Assembly: GCA_009885795.1 (NCBI GenBank)
Contig: VFKA01000022.1
Coordinates: 1 to 36,501 of the forward strand
Length of the DNA stretch: 36,501 nucleotides
DNA from: Rhodospirillales bacterium
Lineage (GTDB): Bacteria; Pseudomonadota; Alphaproteobacteria; Dongiales; Dongiaceae
Direction of reading: 5' to 3'
The notes below the pieces were generated by a model. That model had not been told where the DNA came from. It ran no database searches and saw only the letters and a list, made by a program, of their open reading frames with translations. This document shows, piece by piece, positions 9,220 to 20,183 of this stretch; the stretch's first letter is position 1, and each line of letters begins with the position of its first letter. The position numbers and the translations under genes are program-made.

Positions 9220-9726
9220 ATGAAGCTCAACCAATTGTCCGACAATGCCGGCGCGCGCAAGGGCCGCATCCGCGTCGGGCGCGGCATCGGATCCGGCAAG
9301 GGCAAGACCGGCGGCCGGGGCGGCAAGGGCCAGACCGCGCGCACCGGCGTCGCGATCCGCGGATTCGAGGGCGGCCAGATGCCGATCCACCGGCGCCTCC
9401 CGAAGCGCGGATTCAACAACATCTTCCGCCGGCGCTACGCCGAGGTGAATCTCGGGCGCCTGCAGCAGGCGCTCGATGCCGGGCGCCTCGATGCGGGCGG
9501 CTCGATCGACGGCGCCAAGCTGGTGGAAGCGGGTATCATCCGGCGCGTTCACGACGGCGTCAGGCTGTTGGCCAAGGGCGAGATCAAGGGCAAGCTCACG
9601 ATCGAGGTCGCCGGCGCCTCCAAGGCCGCGATCGACGCCGTGGAAAAGGCCGGCGGCAAGGTCGTCATTCTCGCGCCCAAGGCGCCCAAGGAGCCGAAGG
9701 CGCCGGAAGCGGCGTCGAAGGCGTAA
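9220..9726 (+). CDS. rplO: 50S ribosomal protein L15
   Basis: L15 (168 residues) is a late-assembly 50S protein with a long basic N-terminal arm. The arm [19 protein letters not shown] and the following [19 protein letters not shown] are diagnostic. The C-terminus ends in a short Lys/Ala/Pro tail ([17 protein letters not shown]). GTAAGGATG places the ribosome-binding site very close to the start codon. secY starts seven bases after the stop. Confidence 0.97.
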   Translation: MKLNQLSDNAGARKGRIRVGRGIGSGKGKTGGRGGKGQTARTGVAIRGFEGGQMPIHRRLPKRGFNNIFRRRYAEVNLGRLQQALDAGRLDAGGSIDGAKLVEAGIIRRVHDGVRLLAKGEIKGKLTIEVAGASKAAIDAVEKAGGKVVILAPKAPKEPKAPEAASKA

Positions 9727-9732
9727 AGTCCC

Positions 9733-11072
<1,340 letters not shown>

Positions 11073-11076
<4 letters not shown>

Positions 11077-11744
11077 ATCTCATCTTGCTGGGTCCGCCGG
11101 GCGCCGGCAAGGGGACCCAGGCCAAGCGCCTCGCCGAGCGGCATGGCTGGGCGCAGCTTTCGACCGGCGACATGCTGCGCGCCGCGGTGGCTGCCGGCAC
11201 GGAAATCGGCGTCAAGGCGAAATCGATCATGGAGAGCGGCAACCTCGTGCCCGACGACATCCTCATCGCCATGATCGGCGAGCGCATCGACCGGCCCGAT
11301 AGCCGGGCGGGGTTCATCCTCGACGGGTTTCCGCGCACCGCCATGCAGGCGGAGGCTCTGGACGGCATGCTGGCCAAGCGCGGACGCCGGCTCGACCGCG
11401 TTATCGAAATCGGCGTCGATGAAGCGGCGCTGGTCGAGCGAATCTCCGGGCGGTTTGCTTGCGTCAAGTGCGGGGCCGGCTATCACGAGCGCTACCAGCG
11501 GCCGAAAACCGAGGGTCGTTGCGATTCCTGCGGCGGGACCGAGTTCAGCCGCCGGGCCGACGACAACGCCGAAACCGTCAAGACCCGGCTTGCGGCCTAC
11601 CGGGCGCAAACGGCACCGATTCTGCCATATTACCGCGAAAAAGGGCTATTGGTACGGGTCGATGGGATGGCCGAACTGGACGATGTCACCCGCCAGATCG
11701 CCCGGCAGTTGAATGGGGAGAAGGGTGGCACCGCAGGCCGTTGA
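11073..11744 (+). CDS. adk: Adenylate kinase, zinc-lid type
   Basis: Adk interconverts ATP + AMP and 2 ADP in the cytoplasm. The 223-residue frame has the P-loop GPPGAGKGT at residues 7-15, the AMP site STGDMLRAAV and DGFPRT at 84-89, and a long LID with a four-cysteine zinc knuckle (Cys130, Cys133, Cys150, Cys153). A Cys4 LID is usual in Gram-positive and many alphaproteobacterial enzymes, whereas E. coli has none. The start overlaps the secY stop, the normal secY-adk arrangement. A promoter for the next genes overlaps its stop codon. Confidence 0.97.
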
Positions 11745-11768
11745 CTTATGCCGATCTTTCCATATATT
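11741..11768 (+). promoter_or_regulatory. Predicted sigma-70-type promoter for rpsM-rpsK-rpoA-rplQ
   Basis: TTGACT (11741-11746) and TATATT (11763-11768) are separated by 16 bases, close to the housekeeping consensus. The -35 hexamer contains the adk stop codon. The roughly 95-base adk-rpsM gap is the first sizeable gap in the cluster after the rplO leader, and it is locally AT-rich only here. I infer a secondary promoter for the alpha operon; transcription from upstream may also read through. Confidence 0.65.
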
Positions 11769-11840
11769 GCGTGGTCTCGGTCGCGACCGGCGCGACCGCG
11801 TGTTTTCGTGCGCCCTCACCTATAACCTGGAGCTACCGCC

Positions 11841-12224
11841 TTGGCCCGTATCGCTGGCGTAAACATCCCGACCCAGAAGCGGGTCGAGATTGCTCTGACC
11901 TATATCCATGGCATCGGTTCGACCAAGGCGAAGGAGATCTGCGTCAAGGTCGGAATCCCTCGCGAGCGCCGGACCAATCAGCTGACGGATGACGAGATCG
12001 CCCGGATCCGCGAGGCGATCGACCGCAGCTATCGCGTCGAAGGCGATCTCAGGCGAGAAACGGCCATGAACATCAAGCGGCTGATGGATCTCGGTTGCTA
12101 CCGGGGCCTGCGCCACCGGAAAGGGCTCCCGGTCCGGGGCCAGCGCACCCATACCAACGCGCGGACCCGCAAAGGCCCGGCGCGGGCCATCGCCGGCAAG
12201 AAGAGAACAGTGGCGCCATCTTAA
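11841..12224 (+). CDS. rpsM: 30S ribosomal protein S13 (TTG start)
   Basis: S13 (127 residues) contacts P-site tRNA and L5 from the 30S head. The protein begins [25 protein letters not shown] and ends [33 protein letters not shown]. The only start that gives the canonical N-terminus is TTG at 11841, with CTGGAG about ten bases upstream. No ATG is available near it. The rare start may limit expression or feed regulation, but that is inference. Confidence 0.96.
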   Translation: MARIAGVNIPTQKRVEIALTYIHGIGSTKAKEICVKVGIPRERRTNQLTDDEIARIREAIDRSYRVEGDLRRETAMNIKRLMDLGCYRGLRHRKGLPVRGQRTHTNARTRKGPARAIAGKKRTVAPS

Positions 12225-12252
12225 TCGGCGCCTAGGCAAGACAGGAACGATC

Positions 12253-12651
12253 ATGGCAACGACCACTGCCGCGGCACCGCGCGCGCGCCGGCGCGAACGC
12301 AAGAACATCACTGCCGGCGTGGCGCACGTGAATGCGAGCTTCAACAACACCATCATCACGATCACCGACGCCCAGGGCAACACCATCGCCTGGTCCTCGT
12401 CCGGCGGCATGGGCTTCAAGGGGTCGCGCAAGTCGACGCCCTACGCCGCCCAGGTCGCCGCCGATGCCGCGGCGAAGAAGGCGATGGAGCATGGGGTGAA
12501 GATTCTCGAAGTCGAAGTGAAGGGCCCCGGTTCGGGCCGCGAATCGGCGCTGCGCGCCTTGCAGGCGGCGGGATTTACGATCACCTCGATCAAGGACGTA
12601 ACGTCTATTCCGCACAATGGTTGCCGGCCGCCCAAACGGCGGCGGGTGTGA
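12253..12651 (+). CDS. rpsK: 30S ribosomal protein S11
   Basis: S11 (132 residues) lies on the 30S platform near the mRNA exit. The family core is present: [39 protein letters not shown] and the end [18 protein letters not shown]. The first 15 residues ([15 protein letters not shown]) are a short variable extension. A 106-base spacer with small hairpins separates it from rpoA. Confidence 0.97.
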   Translation: MATTTAAAPRARRRERKNITAGVAHVNASFNNTIITITDAQGNTIAWSSSGGMGFKGSRKSTPYAAQVAADAAAKKAMEHGVKILEVEVKGPGSGRESALRALQAAGFTITSIKDVTSIPHNGCRPPKRRRV

Positions 12652-12757
12652 ACCAAGTGGCGGGCTTCGGCCCGGCCAGGGCAAGGAGCGCCCGGCCGGC
12701 GAGTTCAATGGCACCAGACGCCTCGATCGTGGCGAGGCTCACGGGAGATAACGATCG

Positions 12758-13789
12758 ATGAAGTCCAATCCGGCCGTTCAAAGGAACTGGACCGAGCTCA
12801 TTCGGCCCGGCAAGCTCAATGTCGAAGGCGGCACCGATCCGGCGCGCGAAGCGACGGTCGTCGCCGAGCCGCTCGAACGCGGCTTCGGCCTCACGCTCGG
12901 CAACGCGCTCCGGCGCGTGCTGCTGTCGTCGCTGCAAGGTGCTGCCGTGACAGCGGTGCAGATCGAGGGCGTGCTGCACGAATTCTCCTCGGTGCCGGGT
13001 GTGCGGGAGGACGTGACCGACATCATCCTCAACATCAAATCGCTCGGCCTCAAGATGCATGGCGAGGGCCCCAAGCGCATGCGCCTTCGCGCGGAAGGGC
13101 CCGGCGAGGTCACCGCCGCGATGATCGAGACCGGACACGACATCCAGATCATGAACCCCGATCTCGTGCTGTGCACGCTCGACCAGGGCGCCAAGCTGAC
13201 CATGGAATTCACGGTCGAGAACGGCAAGGGCTACATGGCCGGCGCCACCAGCCGGCCCGAGGACGCGCCCATCGGCCTCATTCCCGTGGATGCGCTGTTT
13301 TCTCCGGTGCGCAAGATCACCTACAAGGTCGAAAACACGCGCGTCGGGCAGCAGACCGACTATGACAAGCTGTTGATGCAGATCGAGACCAACGGCGCGG
13401 TCACGCCGGAGGACGCGGTTGCCTTTGCCGCGCGCATCCTGCAGGACCAGCTTCAGCTGTTCATCAATTTCGAGGAGCCGAAGGCGATCACCGCCGAGGC
13501 CGGCGCCGCCGAGCCGCCATTCAACAAGAACCTGCTGCGCAAGGTGGACGAGCTCGAGTTGAGCGTGCGCTCGGCCAACTGCCTGAAGAACGACAACATC
13601 GTCTATATCGGCGATTTGGTGCAGAAGACCGAGGGCGAGATGCTGCGCACGCCCAATTTCGGCCGCAAGTCGCTGAACGAGATCAAGGAAGTGCTGGCGC
13701 AGATGGGCCTGCATCTCGGCATGCTGATCACCGGCTGGCCGCCGGAGAACATCGAAGATCTGGCCAAACGGCTCGACGAGCCGTATTGA
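12758..13789 (+). CDS. rpoA: RNA polymerase subunit alpha
   Basis: The 343-residue alpha subunit dimerises to nucleate RNA polymerase assembly. The N-terminal domain shows [23 protein letters not shown], and the C-terminal domain shows [23 protein letters not shown] with [14 protein letters not shown], the DNA- and activator-contacting region. GGGAGA precedes the ATG. In the spacer a small stem-loop (GCCTCG at 12720-12725 with CGAGGC at 12733-12738) lies 20 bases before the start. rpsD is absent between rpsK and rpoA, as is usual in alphaproteobacteria. Confidence 0.97.
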   Translation: MKSNPAVQRNWTELIRPGKLNVEGGTDPAREATVVAEPLERGFGLTLGNALRRVLLSSLQGAAVTAVQIEGVLHEFSSVPGVREDVTDIILNIKSLGLKMHGEGPKRMRLRAEGPGEVTAAMIETGHDIQIMNPDLVLCTLDQGAKLTMEFTVENGKGYMAGATSRPEDAPIGLIPVDALFSPVRKITYKVENTRVGQQTDYDKLLMQIETNGAVTPEDAVAFAARILQDQLQLFINFEEPKAITAEAGAAEPPFNKNLLRKVDELELSVRSANCLKNDNIVYIGDLVQKTEGEMLRTPNFGRKSLNEIKEVLAQMGLHLGMLITGWPPENIEDLAKRLDEPY

Positions 13790-13810
13790 GGATTGGCCAT
13801 CTTCCCCCTT

Positions 13811-13909
13811 GTCATGCCCGGACTTGATCCGGGCATCCTCCTTCGACAGGCTCAGGATGAGGGGGTTTCGTTGAATGCTGTGGATGGCCGGGTCAAGCCC
13901 GGCCATGAC
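13811..13909. repeat. REP-type hairpins between rpoA and rplQ
   Basis: Two perfect 9-bp stems lie here: ATGCCCGGA (13814-13822) with TCCGGGCAT (13828-13836), and ATGGCCGGG (13884-13892) with CCCGGCCAT (13898-13906). Between them is a fragment of the other repeat family seen in the window (CCTTCGACAGGCTCAGGATGAG, split around 13840-13862). They fill most of the 176-base gap. They are dispersed elements common in alphaproteobacteria and not a classical terminator, because no T-tract follows. Confidence 0.8.
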
Positions 13910-13965
13910 ATCGGTGGGTTCGAAGTGTCAGAGTCACTACACTTGGCGAAAACGGAGCGGGAGCG

Positions 13966-14382
13966 ATGCGGCACAAGATAAGCGGACGCAAGCTGAACCG
14001 GACCAGCAGCCACAGGAAGGCGATGTTTTCGAGCATGGCCGTGGCGCTGCTGAGCCACGAGCAGATCAAGACGACCTTGCCCAAGGCCAAGGATCTGCGC
14101 CCCTTCGTCGAAAAACTGATCACGCTCGGCAAGCGCGGCGGCCTCCATGCGCGCCGCCAAGCCTATGCGGTCCTGCGCGACGACAAGGTGACGGGCAAAC
14201 TGTTCCTGAGCCTCGCCGAGCGCTACCGCGAGCGCAAGGGCGGTTACACGCGCGTCTTGAAGGCAGGCTTCCGCTATGGCGACGATGCGCCGATGGCGGT
14301 GATCGAATTGGTCGACCGCGACATCACGGCCAAGGGCGCCGGATCGAAGAAACCGGAGACGGCGGCGGAGCCCGAAGCCTAG
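13966..14382 (+). CDS. rplQ: 50S ribosomal protein L17
   Basis: L17 (138 residues) binds near the tunnel exit. The start [21 protein letters not shown] and the segment [19 protein letters not shown] are diagnostic, as is [33 protein letters not shown] lies before the ATG. It closes the alpha operon; the downstream region holds another REP pair rather than a T-rich terminator. Confidence 0.97.
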   Translation: MRHKISGRKLNRTSSHRKAMFSSMAVALLSHEQIKTTLPKAKDLRPFVEKLITLGKRGGLHARRQAYAVLRDDKVTGKLFLSLAERYRERKGGYTRVLKAGFRYGDDAPMAVIELVDRDITAKGAGSKKPETAAEPEA

Positions 14383-14427
14383 AGCATTGTCCAAACTGTT
14401 GGAATCAGACTCTCAACGTCCCTGTCG

Positions 14428-14485
14428 TCCCGGCCCCGGCTTCCGCCGGGGTAAACTCCAGGGGGACCCATTGCGAAGCGGCTCG

Positions 14486-14511
<26 letters not shown>
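14428..14511. repeat. REP hairpin pair overlapping the start of degP
   Basis: Stem CCCCGGC (14434-14440) pairs with GCCGGGG (14445-14451) over a TTCC loop. Stem ATTCCGGC (14490-14497) pairs with GCCGGAAT (14502-14509) over TTTC. The unit lies between rplQ and the signal peptide of the protease gene. The second hairpin runs into the proposed degP start codon region. Confidence 0.8.
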
Positions 14512-15928
<1,417 letters not shown>

Positions 15929-16070
15929 GGGGCGCGCGAGAGCCGAGATCGAGCCCATCGAACCGAGAAATCGACCCCTCGCCTGGATCGACTTTCCCAT
16001 GTTAGAGAGGGGGGCGCTTGCGCCGGAGATCGGACGCAAGGCGGCTTGAAGGATCGGAGTCGAGATCGGC

Positions 16071-17015
16071 ATGCCGAAGGATGAAAATCCGGTCGATCCG
16101 ACCGCGATACGGCTCGAGGCGTCGTCGTTCTGTCAACTGAGGTGCCCCTCCTGTCCCACCGCGACGAGGGCGATCGAGAAGCACGTCGGGTACGGTTTCC
16201 TGACGTTCGAGAATTTCAAGAAGCTCGTGGATGAAAATCCCCAACTACGACAGATCGAACTGTCGAATTATGGGGAAATCTTCCTAAATCCGCACCTTAA
16301 GAAGATCTTCGAGCATGCCTTCGAGAAAAAAGTCCATCTCACGGCGTTCAATGGCGTGAATCTCAATCACGCGAAAGAGGACGTCTTGGAGAGCCTGGTC
16401 GAGTTTCAGGTCAGGGGCTTGACGGTATCCTTGGATGGGGCGTCCCAGGAGAGTTACGAAAAATACCGAGTCAAGGGTAATTTTAGGAATGCGATCAAGA
16501 ACATCGAAACCATCAATCGATGGAAGAAAAAATACAACTCCATCTATCCGAAAATGAACTGGCAGTTCGTGGCGTTCGGGCACAACGAACACGAAATAGA
16601 CGAGGCGGAGCGGCTGGCGGGACGGTTGGGCATGAGTTTCCACCTGAAACTTTCCTGGGATGACGATCTTTCGCCCATCGAGGACAGGGAGGCCCTGACA
16701 AAGCGATTGGGATATTCGTCGAGGAAGGAATATCGTCGGAAGACGGGCCGAGTTTACCTCGACACCATATGCAACCAGCTTTGGAAGATTCCTCAGATCA
16801 ATTGGGATGGAGCGGTGCTGGGTTGCTGCAGGAATTATTGGGGAAATTTCGGCGGCAATGCGTTCACGGATGGATTGCTACAGGCCATCAACAACCCGAA
16901 GATCCGCTATGCGAGGGCCATGCTGCTCGGGCGGGTTCCGCCCCGGGAGGACATACCCTGCGTCACGTGCGAGATTTACCAAGCAAGGCGGCCGGCATCG
17001 GAGGGTAGTTCGTAA
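16071..17015 (+). CDS. Radical SAM protein with SPASM-like C-terminus
   Basis: The 314-residue product has the radical SAM cluster motif CxxxCxxC (Cys21, Cys25, Cys28) near the N-terminus, GGE-like NYGEIF around residues 66-71 and SLDGAS at 120-125. Further cysteines at 234, 252-253 and 297/300 suggest a SPASM-type auxiliary Fe-S site. Enzymes of this kind cleave S-adenosylmethionine to start radical chemistry; the substrate cannot be told. The DNA is clearly richer in A and T than its neighbours (runs such as GAAAAAAG and AATTTTAGG), suggesting transfer. No precursor-peptide gene is visible nearby. Its 3' end overlaps the convergent gene by 53 bases. Confidence 0.85.
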   Translation: MPKDENPVDPTAIRLEASSFCQLRCPSCPTATRAIEKHVGYGFLTFENFKKLVDENPQLRQIELSNYGEIFLNPHLKKIFEHAFEKKVHLTAFNGVNLNHAKEDVLESLVEFQVRGLTVSLDGASQESYEKYRVKGNFRNAIKNIETINRWKKKYNSIYPKMNWQFVAFGHNEHEIDEAERLAGRLGMSFHLKLSWDDDLSPIEDREALTKRLGYSSRKEYRRKTGRVYLDTICNQLWKIPQINWDGAVLGCCRNYWGNFGGNAFTDGLLQAINNPKIRYARAMLLGRVPPREDIPCVTCEIYQARRPASEGSS

Positions 17016-18723
17016 TACCAACGGCCGTAAGTGCCGACTCATGCGACACGCCGACGCGTTTCCCCTCGCCCCGACCCTCTCCCGCAAGGGGAGAGGGAGG
17101 CATGTGTGATCCCCGAAATTCCTCCGCGAGGGGCGAACCGTCGCGGATTTCGATCAGCGTCGGCACATCGCGTGACGTCGACGCCGCGAGGTCGTTCCTG
17201 AATTCGTCAATGCCGGCCGGCCGCGACGCCGCGCACCCCATGGCCCTGCCGAGCGCCACGAGATCGGGCGTGAAGAGATCGACGCCAATGCGCGGTATGC
17301 CGCGCTCCTTCATGAAGGTCTTGATCTCGCCATAGCTCGAATTGTTCCACACGACGATCGCGGCGGCGATCCCGGCTTCGACGGCGGAGGCCAGTTCCTG
17401 AAGCGAGAATTGCAGGCCGCCATCGCCGATCAGGCAAACGACAGGCCGTTCGGGCGCGCCAAGCTTGGCGCCGAATGCGGCCGGAAGCCCATAGCCCAGC
17501 GTGCCGTACCCGGTGCTCGAATTGAAATAGGAGCGTGGACGCGGCGACTGGTGGAACTGATTGGCGGCATAGACCGGCTCGGTCTGGTCGCCGGCGACAA
17601 TGGCCTCCGGCAACACCGACATGACGGCCGCCATCAGGGCGCGGTGTGTCGCGCAGGCCGGCCACAGGCCGCGATCGACGCGGTCACGAATTTCGGCCGC
17701 GCGGGCGGAGCCATCGCGGGTGGCTGGCGAGCCCATGGCCTTCAGCGCCGCGAGAATCGCCGCGCCGGCAAGCCGTGAATCGGCCGTGATGGCGAGGGCC
17801 GAAGGAAGCGCGGTGGTGAGCTGCAAGGGATCGATGTCGATGCGGATGAGGGCGCCGTTGATGGCGATCGGGCGCGGTTCCGGATACATTTCGGTTTCGC
17901 CGAATTCGGTTCCGATAGCGAGAATCACATCGCTTGCCGCGAGTTCGTCGCGCAAAGGGGTCATGCCGAGATTGCCGGAGAGCGCCAGCTTGTGACCAGG
18001 CGGTAGAATACCCTTGCCATTGATCGTCATGAACACCGGTGCATCGAGATGTTCGGCGATGGCGCGAACCTCCGCCGCGGCATCGGCCGCGCCGCCGCCG
18101 GCGACGATCAGCGGCCGGCGCGCGCCGGCGAGATGGTTCGCGGCCGCGCGGGTCGCCTCGGGCGATGGCGCCGGCCGGGTGGGCAAGGCCCAGGCTTTCG
18201 CGGGCATATCCACCATCTCCGCCACGATGATATCGAGGGGAATCTCGATATGGACGGGCCGCGGCCTCTGGCCGGCGAAAACGGCGAAGGCGCAGGCGAG
18301 GATACCCGGAAGCTGCCGGGCGTCGAGCAAGGTATGGCTGAACGCGGCGACACCGGAGACGAGATTCTGCTGCGAGCGCAGTTCATGCAAGCGCCCTTGT
18401 TGCATGCCAAGCTGGTCGCGCGCGTTGACCGCGGAGATCACCAGCATCGGAATCGAATCGGCGAAAGCCTGGCCCATGGCCGTGGCGATGTTGGTCATGC
18501 CCGGACCGGTAACGATGAAACATACGCCGGGCTTTCCCGTCACCCGCGCATACCCGTCGGCCATGAAACCCGCACCCTGCTCGTGCCGCGGCGTGATGTG
18601 GCGGATGCGGGTCTCCGGCAGGCCGCGATAAAGCTCCACCGTATGAACACCGGGAATCCCGAAGATCAGCTCGATGCCATAGGCCTCAAGCAGTTTGACC
18701 AGAATTTCGCCGCATGTCGCCAT
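16963..18723 (-). CDS. Thiamine-diphosphate enzyme, acetolactate-synthase-like (AruI-type 2-oxoacid decarboxylase)
   Basis: The 586-residue product has the three TPP-enzyme domains. The catalytic Glu48 lies in PRHEQGAGFMADGYAR, and the TPP/Mg motif runs from GDGG (433-436) to NN (460-461). The N-terminus (GIPGVHTVELYRGLPETRIRHITPRHEQ) resembles 5-guanidino-2-oxopentanoate decarboxylase (AruI) of arginine catabolism more than biosynthetic IlvB, and no IlvN small subunit is adjacent; the AruI assignment is from memory. Residues after about 537 (including PPSPLAGEGRGEG) come from a dispersed repeat, so the native enzyme probably ended near residue 536. It is divergent from the dehydrogenase gene. 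GGAG lies upstream of its ATG. Confidence 0.8.
   Translation of the reverse strand: MATCGEILVKLLEAYGIELIFGIPGVHTVELYRGLPETRIRHITPRHEQGAGFMADGYARVTGKPGVCFIVTGPGMTNIATAMGQAFADSIPMLVISAVNARDQLGMQQGRLHELRSQQNLVSGVAAFSHTLLDARQLPGILACAFAVFAGQRPRPVHIEIPLDIIVAEMVDMPAKAWALPTRPAPSPEATRAAANHLAGARRPLIVAGGGAADAAAEVRAIAEHLDAPVFMTINGKGILPPGHKLALSGNLGMTPLRDELAASDVILAIGTEFGETEMYPEPRPIAINGALIRIDIDPLQLTTALPSALAITADSRLAGAAILAALKAMGSPATRDGSARAAEIRDRVDRGLWPACATHRALMAAVMSVLPEAIVAGDQTEPVYAANQFHQSPRPRSYFNSSTGYGTLGYGLPAAFGAKLGAPERPVVCLIGDGGLQFSLQELASAVEAGIAAAIVVWNNSSYGEIKTFMKERGIPRIGVDLFTPDLVALGRAMGCAASRPAGIDEFRNDLAASTSRDVPTLIEIRDGSPLAEEFRGSHMPPSPLAGEGRGEGKRVGVSHESALTAVGITNYPPMPAALLGKSRT
17055..17105. repeat. Dispersed CTCTCCC/GGGAGAG hairpin in the end of the TPP-enzyme gene
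   Basis: CCCTCTCCC followed by GCAA and GGGGAGAGGG makes a strong stem at about 17078-17099. Read on the minus strand it encodes PPSPLAGEGRGEG, a well-known translation of a repeat found between genes in many proteobacteria. Here it lies inside the reading frame of the minus-strand enzyme and between two convergent genes, where it may act as a bidirectional transcription barrier. Confidence 0.8.
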
Positions 18724-18816
18724 GGCCTAAACTCCGTGTTGCGGGCGACCGGCGATCGGCCGCGAAACCCTGTATGATGTCATAGCGGAAACGGCGCGCC
18801 ACGGAGAGTTGAATTC

Positions 18817-19798
18817 ATGAAGGCCTATATCTGTCGCCGTTATGGCGGACCCGAGGTTCTTGAACTCGTGGAAATGCCGAAGCCCGCGCCAAGGGCCAAT
18901 GAAGTCCTCATCGAGATCCATGTGACCACGGTCACATCGGGGGATCGGCGCCTGCGGACGCTCAATCTGCCGAAGGGCTTCGGGGCTCTTGGCGCGTCTT
19001 ATTTTCGGCGTCATGCGCCCGCGCCAACCCATACTGGGCACCGAATTGGCGGGAGTGATCGAGACGGTCGGCAAGGACGTGACGCGATTTCGACCCGGCG
19101 ACGCGGTTTTCGCGTTTCCCGGCGGGAAGATGGGTTGCCATGCGCAATACCGTGTGGTGGCCGAGGACGGCCCGGTGGCGCTCAAGCCCGAAAACCTCTC
19201 ATTCGAGGAAGCGGCGTCGCTCTCGTTCGGCGGTTCGACGGCGCTCCATTTCCTGCGCAAGGCCGATATCAAGGCAGGCGACAACGTGCTGGTCATCGGC
19301 GCGTCGGGCGGCGTGGGCACCGCCCTGGTGCAGCTCGCGAAACATTTCGGGGCCGAGGTGACGGGCGTGACCAGCGCGGCCAATTTCGGGCTGGTCGCCT
19401 CGCTCGGCGCCGGGAGGGTCATCGACTATACCAAGGAGGAATTTACCAAGGGCGGAGAAACCTACGACATCATCGCCGATACGGTCGGCGCAACGTCCTT
19501 GGCCCGCTGCAAGCATGCGCTCAAGGACAAGGGGCGCCTGCTGATGATTGCCGGCGGGTTGCCCGACATGATCGCCGCGCTCTGGGCGCCACTGACAAGC
19601 AGCAAGAGGGCGATCATGGGACCGGCGGGCGAGCGGCCCGAAGATATGCGGCAACTCGCCGAGCTGGCGAAAGCCGGCGTGCTGCGGCCGGTGATCGACC
19701 GGCGCTATGACTTCGCGCGGATGGCCGAAGCGCATGCCTATGTCGAAACGCGGCGCAAGAGGGGCAGCGTGGTCGTGAGCGTGGGACACGAGGGCTAG
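18817..19798 (+). pseudogene. NAD(P)-dependent alcohol dehydrogenase / quinone oxidoreductase, frameshifted
   Basis: This is a member of the medium-chain dehydrogenase/reductase family (quinone-reductase branch). The N-terminal part (MKAYICRRYGGPEVLELVEMPKPAP to LNLPKGFGAL) reads from ATG 18817. The rest (LARLIFGVMRPRQPILGTELAG, nucleotide-binding GASGGVGTALVQLAK, to the stop at 19798) reads in the next frame. Joining them needs removal of one T near 18989-18990 (GGGGCTCTTGGCG), which restores GFGALARLIFG. So the gene is disrupted, or the base is a sequencing error. A TTG at 18989 could start a 269-residue fragment lacking the N-terminal catalytic strand. GGAG precedes ATG 18817, and a TATGAT at 18773-18778 may be a -10 box. 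Confidence 0.8.
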
Positions 19799-19814
19799 AC
19801 CGCTCGATCCTTGC

Positions 19815-19852
19815 ACGGAAGCTGGCGCGGCCTCCTCGAGGTGAGGTAGCTT
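19815..19852 (+). repeat. 38-bp direct repeat, copy 1
   Basis: This segment begins ACGGAAGCTGGCGCGG and ends GGTGAGGTAGCTT. It is identical over 38 bases to 26871-26908. It starts 16 bases after the stop of the broken dehydrogenase gene and marks the left edge of the respiratory cluster. It is partly self-complementary (AAGCT at the left, AGCTT at the right, CTCGAG at the centre). Confidence 0.88.
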
Positions 19853-20111
19853 GTTGATCGTAAACGATCTCACCCTGAAGGGCTTTTACCAGTCCGCTTT
19901 TTGGCTGACCTACCCCAGCCGCGCTCGTTAGAACGGGTTGCGAAGAAACCCCATTTTCGTCACCTCGCCCTTGGCGAGGTGGTGCCTCGGTTCGACCCGA
20001 AGCGGACACAAGGCACCTCGGCCATGGTGCCGCAACGCCGGGAAATTGCCCGCCACGGCCCTCACCCGAGGTCTTTCCGGTACGGATTCCAAATCCGACC
20101 GCCCATGGACC
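19853..20111. other. Long leader before the respiratory cluster, with a perfect hairpin at 19961-19981
   Basis: This is the gene-free part of the 385-base interval between the dehydrogenase remnant and the first cluster gene. CACCTCGCC (19961-19969) pairs perfectly with GGCGAGGTG (19973-19981) over a 3-base loop. No T-tract follows it, so it is not a convincing terminator. I see no coding potential with family resemblance here. The FNR-type box and promoter lie just downstream. Confidence 0.6.
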
Positions 20112-20125
20112 TTGATCTAGATCAA
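20112..20125. promoter_or_regulatory. FNR/FixK/DNR-type operator
   Basis: TTGATCTAGATCAA is a perfect match to the symmetric consensus TTGAT-N4-ATCAA bound by Crp/Fnr-family regulators of the FNR, FixK and DNR groups. Its centre at 20118.5 is 41.5 bases upstream of a start site predicted at 20160 from the CATTAT -10 element (20147-20152), exactly the class-II activator position. This predicts activation of the downstream cluster under low oxygen or by nitric oxide. Which regulator binds cannot be told from the site. Confidence 0.8.
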
Positions 20126-20160
20126 CGCTCGGACTCCCCCCGAGCGCATTATTTTTTCAG
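20126..20160 (+). promoter_or_regulatory. Predicted cluster promoter with spacer palindrome
   Basis: CATTAT at 20147-20152 is a plausible -10 box, and the -35 region is replaced by the activator site. Between them lies a perfect 7-bp inverted repeat, CGCTCGG (20126-20132) and CCGAGCG (20140-20146). A repressor bound there would block RNA polymerase. It could also be only a hairpin. Confidence 0.5.
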
Positions 20161-20183
20161 TAATGAGAACGGGGGAGGTTTCC

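Noticed and set aside
16963-18723. Biosynthetic acetolactate synthase large subunit (IlvB/IlvI)
   Set aside because: No regulatory small subunit follows, and the N-terminal sequence resembles the arginine-derived 2-oxoacid decarboxylase group more closely.
19961-19981. Terminator or riboswitch in the long leader
   Set aside because: It is a perfect 9-bp stem but has no T-tract and no conserved aptamer that I recognise, and it lies upstream of the predicted start site, so it would not be in the cluster mRNA.
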